Of a stretch of 64,000 nt of DNA, positions 55,964-64,000 are shown one piece after another. The DNA comes from Entoloma clypeatum (lineage: Eukaryota > Basidiomycota > Agaricomycetes > Agaricales > Entolomataceae). The notes beneath the pieces were generated by a model that saw only the letters and a list, made by a program, of their open reading frames with translations, searched no databases and was not told where the DNA came from. The stretch covers positions 1,488,001 to 1,552,000 of the forward strand of contig OY751489.1 in assembly GCA_963565915.1 (NCBI GenBank), written 5' to 3'. The position numbers and the translations under genes were made by a program. Each line of letters starts with the position of its first letter. Position 1 is the stretch's first letter.

Positions 55964-56087
55964 GTAGCATGAGTATGTGACTCTGTAGTACTTTGTAGCA
56001 TGAGTATGTACCTCTGTAGCACTTTGTAGCATGAACATGCAACTCTGTAGCACTTTGTAACATGAGTATGTGACTCTGTAGTGCTAT
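55964..56087. repeat. Minisatellite, four copies of a 31-bp unit
   Basis: Four tandem, slightly diverged 31-bp units starting GTAGCATGAGTATGTG and ending CTGTAGCACTTT. Partial units occur on both sides (GTAGCAAAGTGCTAT; AAGTGCTACC). It lies inside the large inverted repeat. Confidence 0.9.
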
Positions 56088-56219
56088 CAAGTGCTACCTA
56101 GCACACATCTAGTCTGCTGATGGATGTGATCTGGTTTTCTCAGGTTTTTTCAGGGGTGATTCAGTTAAAATATGTCAAACCAGGGGAATTAAGTGGGAAC
56201 CTGTGGGAATTGATGGTTG

Positions 56220-56366
56220 AATTTTTGGATTATTCTGACTCAAACCCCTTAAAGTCATCAGTCAAATCAAATTTCCCATTCGGACTGATTTAAACCAAAT
56301 TAGGCAAGATCAAACCTACAATAGGCCTGAGAAAAACCACTCTCACGTGACCTGATTTTCACTGGG
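56220..56366 (-). repeat. Right arm of large inverted repeat flanking retroelement 1
   Basis: Reverse complement matches 49903-50062; similarity fades on the outer side beyond CCCAGTGAAAAT. Confidence 0.7.
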
Positions 56367-57049
56367 ATTGATGGCTTAGTAATGCTCCTAAAAAGATAAT
56401 CTCCCCCTCAATATTGCAGATGAGGCTCCCGAGCCATGTGAGTGAATGCTTTAGTGTTTATTTCATTCGGTGAAGTGGATTTCGCTGCATGTACAATCAC
56501 TGGAATGTCATACCAGTCATTTTCTAGCCTTTTGTCCACATAGATGTGTTATTTATGATGAATTTTGTCAATTACAGGTTCTAAAAAATCAAAATTGGCC
56601 ACCCTGACAGACAGTTGGCATAGTGGAGATTTTCTCACCTCGATTTGGCCACTGTCACTAGTGATGGACAGGGGTAACCTGCGGGTAAAAAATCCGTACC
56701 TGTACCCCTACCCTCAAAAAACTGTACCCCCTCGTCAAGGGTAAGGAAAACCCTCACCTACAGGTGAGGGCTTTCGAGGGTATGCAGGGGTATGGAATAC
56801 CTGCAGGACAGCACACAAGGGTAGACACCCTTGGTGCTATGCAGCCTGTCTGCACGCCGCGCGCCATTGCGGACCTTGTGGGGGTGCATGCGCAACCCTC
56901 CTCGCTCCTCATGCATGTGTCGCGTCGCGTCCCAGTGCTCTCACGTACTACACCCACCCTGTCGTGGACCTCCCAGCCCACCTCCCCTTCTCTAGCCACT
57001 GCCTTCGCCTCCCATGCCATCTGGCGGATGGGTAGATGGTGGCAGTGGG
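56367..57049. other. Repeat-derived region without genes
   Basis: Contains a GGGTA/TACCC-rich patch (about 56670-56800) that includes an inverted repeat with 9-bp arms (CCCTCACCT and AGGTGAGGG, 56751-56770). No gene recognised; it may be an end of a decayed DNA transposon. Confidence 0.4.
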
Positions 57050-57739
57050 CAAGTATGGGAGGGTGGGGAATGGTGAGGGCCGTTAGGCAAGAGGGCATGA
57101 GTGGGGCCGTTGGGCATCCAAAATATATATTAAATGAATTTATTTAAAGTTATAATAGGTGACTTCCATTGAGTACATAAAAAATAGCATTAATATGTTA
57201 TTTTAATAAATTTAAATCTAATAAAATTAATAATTATAGAAGTAAATTTAATTATATATTTATTTAGAATTATAATTATCCTTACCCTATCTAATAAAAC
57301 AAATACTTCTACTTATTTTTTCGTTGGGCACAAGTGGACGCTGTTGGGTGCGAAGGGGGGTCATTAGACGTGACAGGGGACCATTGGGCACAAAGGGGGG
57401 GCTGTTGGGCATGAAGGGGGGCTGTTGGACGCTGTTGGGCGTGAGTTGATGCGAGTAGGGGCCGTTGGGCATGAGTGGACGCTGTTGGGTGCGAAGGGGG
57501 GCTGTTAGGCACGACGGGGGACCGTTGGGCGTGAGTGGGGACTGTTGGGTGTGAAGGGGGGGCCATTGGGCGTGAGTTGATGCAAGTAGGGGCCGTTGGG
57601 CACGAGTTGATGCCGTTGGGCGTGAGTCAATGTGAGTAGGGGCTGTTAGGCAGGACAGGGGACTGTTGGGTGAGAAGGGGGACCATTATGCATGATGGAA
57701 GACAAGAGTGGGCATGAGTCGACACGTGTAGGGGCCGTT
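57050..57739. repeat. G-rich minisatellite interrupted by an AT-rich insert
   Basis: Irregular tandem copies of a unit built around GGGGCCGTTGGGCATGAG occur at about 57090-57118 and 57312-57739. An AT-only-like block (57119-57312) splits them. The unit has many G3-G7 runs on the plus strand. The frame readable on the minus strand is a product of the repeat. Confidence 0.8.
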
Positions 57740-58106
57740 TGTTATGGACTTACCGGTTTGTATGTTACACACTTTTCCCTTGCATTGTATCTTCGTTATT
57801 TCTTTGACTCATCGGACCGCTTATTCATTTACCTTTACTCTACCATTCTCCTTTAGTATACTTCGCTCCCGCGCTGACTCGCACTCCGCAGTCGTCTGAC
57901 TCACTTCGCACTGCCTTTCCGCAGTTACTGACTCATCCGCACTGCCTTCCGCAGCTACTGACTCACTCGCTACCGCTCGTAGCCAGTACTATATAAACCC
58001 CATGTACCATAGCTACATTCCTTAGATTTAGCAATCACTTTGCTCTTCGCCTTTCCACTTCCTGCATACTCTGCCCGAACCTTGGAACGGTTTGTTAAGC
58101 ATAACA
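57740..58106 (+). repeat. 5' LTR of element 2
   Basis: 367 bp, TGTTATGG to CATAACA. The 3' half matches element 1's LTR; the 5' half (U3) is different and longer. TATATAAA at 57990-57997, then AGATTTAGCAA at 58024-58034. Confidence 0.92.
57805..57965 (+). promoter_or_regulatory. Cluster of TGACTCA sites in U3 of element 2
   Basis: Perfect TGACTCA at 57805-57811, 57897-57903, 57929-57935 and 57959-57965, plus TGACTCG at 57875-57881, all upstream of TATA. This is the Gcn4/Cpc1/AP-1 bZIP site. Two copies sit in imperfect 30-bp direct repeats around CTGCCTTCCGCAG. Confidence 0.65.
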
Positions 58107-58108
58107 AG

Positions 58109-58119
58109 TTGCTAAATCT
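58109..58119 (+). other. Primer-binding site (self-priming type), element 2
   Basis: TTGCTAAATCT, complementary to 58024-58034 in the LTR, exactly as in element 1. Confidence 0.65.
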
Positions 58120-58897
58120 CGTTAGGTTCGCCCAGAGCGAAGAGAGCAATTACCAGACGAGTCAAGACGTCGCGCTTCTTTGAAGACTTCACCAGTAACC
58201 CATTCAGCACGCCAGAAGCCCGACAGGAGGAGCTAAGTCCTCGAGACAGTATCGATTTTACGCTTATCCAGCAGTACATCGAATCGGAGATCCATCGCAT
58301 CCTACAGCAGGTGCTTGACGAAGAACTAGACAATGACGAGCATCGCCCCCACGGCGAGATAGCAGAGAGCATCCATCTTGCTCGGCAACACCAGATCGCG
58401 CGTTACAACGCCTGACAGAACGAACTCGAAAGCTTTCGCGTTCAAGAAGGACCTCAGACAGGTCGGATCACAGAGATCAGAGAGTTTATCGGTGTCCAGA
58501 CAACCATTATCAGAAGATTGATTAGGACGCTCACATCGAGACGTCCCAGAGCCACATCATCACGTCTTACTCGAAGCAGCAGATCTACGCCCACTTCACC
58601 ATTGAAGAACAACAAACCGAGTACAACCGCTGGGCACGAAACGAGAGACTTGACCCCTTCTCGAGACCAACAGACGCGCAGGAACAGAGATTCCTTAGAG
58701 ATTTACAGAGGAAATACTCTGAACGTTTTGCCACCGATTCCGCTGATGAGTCCCCTGACGAATTTACTTTTGACTCCGCGCAGTCAGATACCGAACAGAC
58801 GCCTAGAACAGGGACTGATTTTCAACCCCTACCTGTATCCCGAACCCCATCTTCATCCCAACAATCCGACACCTCTCCTACTCCGCAGGTTCTAGAC
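58120..58897 (+). pseudogene. Element 2 leader with broken gag-N-terminal-like frames
   Basis: Same layout as in element 1, including the shared TGA at 58413-58415 and the later frame change; a long frame in the first register runs on to 58895. Confidence 0.5.
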
Positions 58898-59763
58898 ATG
58901 GCAGAAGCACCGACAGTACAAACAATGGATACATCCAAGATCATCAAAGATCCTGGGATGTTCAAAGACAGACACACCTTTGACGAGTGGTGGAAAGCCA
59001 CCAAACTATACATCAGGTTCCAAAAGAGCCTCACAGACGATCAGAAGATTCTTGCGGTTTATCCCGCATGATGGAAGGGTCCGGCAGACACTGGGCCAGT
59101 AACAAGTTAGACGCTCTTACCGCTGACAATGAGAACATCACCTGGCTAGGTTTTTCCGATGATATCACCACACGATTCTCCATCGCCAACAAGTCCGTCA
59201 CTGCCAAAGTGAGACTCGAAGTCCTGAAACAAGAGAAATGCACTGTTGATGAGTTCTTGGATGAATTTGAAGAACTCTTGGGACTGTCAAACCTTGGTGA
59301 AGAAACTGGGAAATACATCCTAGAGAAAAACGTCAACCGCAGAATCTCTGAACAAGTGGCCAGCGATGGCAAGACATACACCGATTACGCAAAGGAGATC
59401 CGGAACAAGGGACGACAGATGGAAGGACACGCACTGGTCATCCGAGGTGGCGGCGACATGCGCACCGGATCGGGTACCACTTATGGTGGTCAGGGCAAAG
59501 CCATGGAGATCGACAAAGCAGGAGTAGCCCGCTGCTACAACTGTCAGCGCTTCGGTCATCTGGCTAAAGACTGTAGCGCTCCAAAGAAGAAAGATGGTCG
59601 CAAGTGTTTCAACTGTGACCAAGAAGGCCATATCGCGCGCAACTGCCGCAAGCCGAAGAAGAACTCCGGAAGGGTTAGGAAGGTGGCCGAGGAAGATGCC
59701 GAGAATGATGAAACCACAATCTTAGAAGCCGACAAGAAGGATTTTCCCGAAGGGTCCGATTAA
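58898..59763 (+). pseudogene. gag of element 2 (frameshifted)
   Basis: Starts MAEAPTVQTMDTSK. One base is missing near 59057 compared with element 1, which shifts the frame; downstream the capsid-like region, both zinc knuckles (CYNCQRFGHLAKDC, CFNCDQEGHIARNC) and the acidic tail are intact to TAA at 59761-59763. Confidence 0.85.
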
Positions 59764-59811
59764 ACGACGCTAAGTCGCGACCCTTATCTATTAAACGGAC
59801 TTGCTTGCCTT

Positions 59812-62800
59812 GTATGACTGCAGACAATAGAACTTATGTCATCCCTGCCAAGCGAGCCACTGCGTCGACTAAGATTGTGAAGGGAGATAAACCTCCAAAA
59901 AGACGAGAGATCAGGCTGTTAGCTCAGCTCAGGACACGATGAGGGCCAAAGGTTATCCGACCTGAGGTTGACAGCGGATGTGAACGCACGTGCATCCATC
60001 CCAGAATAGTACGCGAACAGAACCTCCCCACACGAGGAATACCACCCATAGCAATTCTAAATGCGGATGGATCACCAAATTGACAACAGAAGGCGAGCCA
60101 ACTTGCCGAAGTCAAACTGGATTTGGGAGCACATCAGGAAACCATGGAAGCAATGGTACTGGACATTGGGAGAACGGACATGCTCTTGGGACATGACTGG
60201 TTGGTGCACCACAACCCCACAATCAATTGGACAACCGGCGCGGTAACATTTAACCGGTGCCCAACAACATGTCGAACCAAACACTTGGATTTCAGAATTA
60301 ACCTTAATGGTCGCAAACACTGGGTTCGCATGGTTGAGGTGCGCGACAAAGATGTACCCAAAAGGTCGGATCAGAAATGGAAGCCTGGAGACCCTATCTT
60401 GGAAGCTGTCACTCCCACACCACCTCCCACGACCAAATGACCCTCATATGTTGAACGATTTGCTCATCCCTTCAAGAAGGAGAACTTTGATAAGATTCCA
60501 AAGGAAAGGGAATGGGACCATGGTATCAAACTTACACTGGATGCACCAAAGGAACTAGGGGGAAATACATATCCCATGACACAAAAGAAACAAGAGGAAT
60601 TGGACACATTCATTGACGAGGGTTAGCAACTGGCAAGATCCACCTGTCCAAATCCCCTTATGCCTCCCCTTGCTTCTTCATCAACAAGAAGGATGGCTCC
60701 AAACGATTGGTACAAGATTACCGCATGGTCAATAAATTCACGGTCAAAGACAAGTTCCCACTCCCATGAATATCCGATCTCTTGGACGTACTGAAAGATG
60801 CGGTCTACTTCAATAAAATGGACATCATGTGGGGCTATAACAACGTCCGGATTAAGGAGGGCGATGAATGGAAAGCTGCCTTCCTCACCAGTCGAGGGTT
60901 GTTCAAACCATTGGTCATGTTTTTTGGTCTTTGCAACTCCCCGGGAACGTTCTCGCGAATGATGGCTAGTCTATTCCAGGACCAGATCTGCCGACGTATC
61001 TGCGTGATCTACATGGATGACATCGTGGTTATCGGTAAAACCAAGGAAGAACTCGCGCGAAACACTGAAGAAATCCTACAGATCCTATTGGACAATGATT
61101 TGTTCCTAAAGGAGAAGAAGTGTTTCTGGGAAGTAACAAAATGTCCTATATTGGGATATGTCATTGGTGAGGGACGTGTCGAGATGGAAACCAAAAAGGT
61201 GGATACAATTCAAAACTGGCGAGCACCCACATCAAAAAAGGAAGTTCAGAAGTTCCTTGGATTTGCTAACTTCTATCAACGTTTTATTGAAGGGTACTCA
61301 AACATCGCGAAACCTCTCACCGCGCTCACAGGCGGTACGGCATTTACTTGGGGACCAACGGAGCAGCAAGCTTTTGAAGGTCTCATACGGGCAATTACAT
61401 CGGCACCAGTCTTGGCATTACCAAAACCAGAGGGACAGTTCAGGGTTGAAACCGATGCATCGGGCTATGCAATTGGAGCAGTACTCTCTCAGAAGCAAGA
61501 CGACAAATGGCACCCCATCGTGTTCTGGTCACGGACCATGTCCGCGGCCGAACAGAATTACGAGATATATGACAAGGAACTCCTGGCGGTCGTGGAAGCA
61601 TTGAAAGATTGGAGACACTATCTGCTCGAAGCCAGGAAACGTTTCGAAATCTTGACCGATCACAAGAACCTGGAATATTTCCGTCGTCCTCAAGACCTGA
61701 ATCAACGACAGCGACGCTGGAAAATGAAGTTACAAGACTATGACTTCGAATTACGGCATGTGCCCGGCAAGACCAATGCAAAAGCGGACATCCTGTCACG
61801 CTTACCCTGGTATGAAGCAGAACTCGAACCACAGGACAGTGACCAAATGCTCAAGGAGGGACTATTCTTGAAACGGTTGGAATCAGAAGATGTGGTACAA
61901 ATGGAAATGTTCATGGAGGAACAATTCTTTGAAGGGGGTGAGACATCTGATTCCATCAAAATTGGAAACATCACAACCATTGAAAACCCATGGATCGCAC
62001 GCATCAAGGCTTCGAACCGCATGGAGACAGAAGTAGCGCAAGGCCTAAAAAAGAACCCTCATTGGTATCAACAGGAGAATGGGATCACCTATGCAGGAGA
62101 ACGAGTCTATGTCCCGCCAGATCCACAATTACGACAAGAATTAATGTTCGAGTCACAGCATGCACCAGTGGCTGGACATCCAGTACAGTACTGGACACAT
62201 GAACTCCTCACTCACACCTACTGGTGGCCTACCATACTGCATGATGTGAAGAAGTACGTGAAGGGTTGCGACACTTGTCAACACAACAAGATCAACCGAC
62301 AAAAGCGACATGCTCTGCTACATCCCCATGCAGCACCAAGTCACCCATGGGAAGACATAGGAATCGACGTTGTGGGACCGATACCAGAATCTGATGGAAA
62401 AAACGCAATTCTGGTCATCACGGATAGACATTCAAAGATGCTTCACCTTATTCCGACAACCGTGGAACTATCAGCTGAAGGATTAGCCAAGATCTATCAG
62501 GATCAGATATGGAAGCTTCATGGGATCCCCAAGAAGATCATCAGCGATAGGGGACCACAGTTCGCCGCGAAGTTCATGGAGATACTCTGCCGCATGCTAG
62601 GGATCAAGAGAAACCTGTCCACCGCATACCACCCACAGACTGATGGACAGGCCGAGCGATTGCATCAGGAGACGGAAGCGTTCTTATGAAACTTTGTCAA
62701 CCATCTACAGGATGATTGGGCTGAATGGATCGCAATCGCAGAGTTCCAGTACAATGACAAAGAACATCAGGCGACGAAGTACACCCCATTCTACCTCAAC

Positions 62801-63412
62801 TACGGTTTACATCCGTGGAAGGGAGAGCTTGTGTTAGAAGATACCAATCCGGCTGCCAACGACTTCTTGAAAAAACTCAAACAGGCACAAGAAGAAGCCA
62901 ATGCTGTGCTGAAACAAGCACAGGATCAGATGAAGAAGACAGTTGACACACAGCGAAGTCCGTCTTGGAACTACCACATCAGAGACAAGGTGTGGCTGGA
63001 AGGAACTAACATCAGGACCGATCGCCCCTCAAAGAAACTTGATGCACTCCGACATGGACCATTCAAAGTCCTAGAGAAGAAAGGAGCTAGCGCGTACCTT
63101 CTTGATCTTCCGAAGACTTGGAAGATGATTCACCCTGTGTTCAACGAGACCCTGTTGTCACCATATGAAACTCTGAAGTACGCCATCCAGAAAAAGAAAC
63201 CAGCCCCTCATCTGATCATCGTCGAAGGACAAGAAGAGTACCATGTGTCTACGATCCTAGACTCTCAAAAGTTCCGTGGAAAGATCCAGTACCTCGTCCA
63301 GTGGGAAGGATATGGTCCAGAAGAGAACACATGGGAACCTCGAACTAATGTTCAGAACGCTCAAGATTTGATCCGTGATTTCCATCGGCAGAACCCGTCT
63401 CGTCCACAATAA
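59812..63412 (+). pseudogene. pol of element 2 (protease to chromodomain), several stops and a frameshift
   Basis: Protease (EVDSGCERTCIHP), RT with NKKDGSKRLVQDYRM, FNKMDIMWGYNNVRI (first catalytic Asp), FFGLCNSPGTFSRMMA and YMDDIVV, RNase H (ETDASGYAIGAVLSQ), integrase ([55 protein letters not shown]) and the chromodomain ([16 protein letters not shown]). A long uninterrupted part runs 60782-62689. Interruptions: TGA at about 59940, 60081, 60438, 60767 and 62687, and a missing base near 60623. Most of these TGA stand where CGA is expected. Confidence 0.9.
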
Positions 63413-63545
63413 AAGACGAGTTCTCAAAACCCATGGCAGTATCGACCTCATCAGTCAACCACACACCGAGTTCCCCGCTCTAGTCTTCTCCCTGCCAAAT
63501 ATAGCCACCCCATTCTTCTTTTACCTCTCAACCATCCTCACCACC

Positions 63546-63917
63546 ATGTCAAACACCATCGTCACCTCCACCTCCACCACCGACATCAACCCCGCCATCG
63601 CCGCCCTCATGAATGAGGCACTCTCCATGAGAGACCAAATCCACGCTCTCGAAACTTCCCTTGCCGACCTCCTCCATCGCCAGATGCATATCCGGCTCCA
63701 CTCGCTGTCCAACCTACCTGTCGCCCCGAGTCCCAAGGAAAAACAAATTCTCGGAAACTACACCAGCACCCTCGTGATCGAGAATCGACGTATTCGGCTG
63801 GCTATCAAAGGCCTCGAACTCGCCGTAGCCATCAACGAGGAGTTGATATATGATTGGAGCCTCAAGGAAAGTCCGAACTGGTCCGATCCCGGCAACAACG
63901 AGGGATGGGGACAATGA
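63546..63917 (+). CDS. Retroelement ORF3, conserved small protein of unknown function (element 2 copy)
   Basis: 123 codons, 133 nt after the pol stop. It keeps the central helices of the element 1 copy (EALSMRDQIHALETS, HRQMHIRLH, ENRRIRLAIKGLEL) and the Trp/Asn tail, with conservative changes elsewhere. The sequence between pol and this ORF is not alignable between the two elements, in contrast to pol. Intact frame. Function unknown. Confidence 0.75.
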   Translation: MSNTIVTSTSTTDINPAIAALMNEALSMRDQIHALETSLADLLHRQMHIRLHSLSNLPVAPSPKEKQILGNYTSTLVIENRRIRLAIKGLELAVAINEELIYDWSLKESPNWSDPGNNEGWGQ

Positions 63918-63935
63918 CTCTGTGAGGACACAGAG
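63918..63935 (+). other. RNA hairpin upstream of the polypurine tract (element 2)
   Basis: CTCTGTG, loop AGGA, CACAGAG; same stem as in element 1 with the outer pair swapped. It overlaps the ORF3 stop codon region. Confidence 0.5.
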
Positions 63936-63938
63936 CTT

Positions 63939-63948
63939 GAGGAGGGGA
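63939..63948 (+). other. Polypurine tract (element 2)
   Basis: GAGGAGGGGA just before the 3' LTR. Confidence 0.75.
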
Positions 63949-63951
63949 ACA

Positions 63952-64000
63952 TGTTACGGACTTACCGGTTTGTATGTTACGCACTTTTCCCTTGCATTGT
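63952..64000 (+). repeat. 3' LTR of element 2, truncated by the window end
   Basis: First 49 nt match the 5' LTR at 57740 with two differences, both CpG transitions in the 5' copy. Confidence 0.9.

Larger units (their letters stand above)
57740..64000 (+). mobile_element. Ty3/gypsy chromovirus (Tf1/sushi-like), element 2, runs off the window
   Basis: Same family and orientation as element 1, with a longer LTR (367 bp). It holds gag, full-length pol including the RT part missing from element 1, ORF3, hairpin, polypurine tract and the first 49 nt of the 3' LTR at the window end. It is inserted within the G-rich minisatellite after GGGGCCGTT. Defects: a 1-nt deletion in gag (about 59057), a 1-nt deletion in RT (about 60623), and TGA codons at about 59940, 60081, 60438, 60767 and 62687. 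Confidence 0.95.

Noticed and set aside
55964..56087. Regular repeats considered as a CRISPR array
   Set aside because: Units are directly tandem without unique spacers, in a eukaryotic genome.
57309..57566. 85-codon Pro/Ala/Gln-rich frame on the minus strand
   Set aside because: Direct reading of the G-rich minisatellite, not a gene.

Overview
The window reads as nuclear DNA of a mushroom-forming basidiomycete (Agaricomycete). Genes sit a few hundred bases apart on both strands. Nearly all are split by many 50-70 nt introns with GT...AG ends, and the recognisable proteins are fungal (Snf5, Ebp2, CreA/Mig1, MIC12/Aim5, Cdc24-like GEF, AMPK beta). No bacterial, organellar or CRISPR features were seen. 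Gene models were joined by eye from splice signals plus family conservation, so outer boundaries are better supported than individual exon ends.

Left part (1-26.7 kb): an unrecognised partial gene at the edge; an Nta1-type N-terminal amidase; a secreted BNR-repeat protein; RAD4/XPC; an MFS transporter; MIC12 (MICOS) and a DJ-1 protein divergent across 74 bp; an F-box/LRR-like gene; a stretch of gene debris that includes a relic of the amidase gene; EBP2 (ribosome biogenesis); AMP deaminase; a fusion of an E2 ubiquitin-conjugating fold with an F-box-type region; and the AMPK/SNF1 beta subunit.

Middle part (26.7-49.3 kb): a sparse region with decayed F-box-like sequence; a mitochondrial family-X DNA polymerase homologue that seems to have lost its catalytic aspartates, divergent from SNF5/SFH1; the CreA/Mig1 glucose repressor with repressor-type sites upstream; a fusion of a Cdc24-like CH-DH-PH exchange factor with a protein kinase; an intron-containing tRNA-Gln(UUG); a small unknown gene; a BTB protein; and RNR1, which starts with a 4-nt microexon and carries three ACGCGT cell-cycle boxes in its first exons and introns.

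Right part (49.3-64 kb): two related Ty3/gypsy chromoviruses of the Tf1/sushi type in the same orientation. Element 1 (50091-55933) is complete with a 5-bp target duplication and sits inside a roughly 150-bp inverted repeat. Element 2 (57740 to beyond 64000) sits in a G-rich minisatellite. Both have an 11-nt self-primer match between LTR and primer-binding site, gag with two zinc knuckles, pol with a C-terminal chromodomain, and an intact small third ORF after pol that shows purifying selection although gag and pol carry stop codons. Most of those stops are TGA where an in-frame CGA would be expected, which suggests CpG-directed C-to-T decay. Element 2's U3 holds four TGACTCA (Gcn4/AP-1-type) sites. 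The ORF3-U3 module differs strongly between two elements that are otherwise similar, which suggests modular exchange. This retroelement family is the most promising candidate here for undescribed biology.
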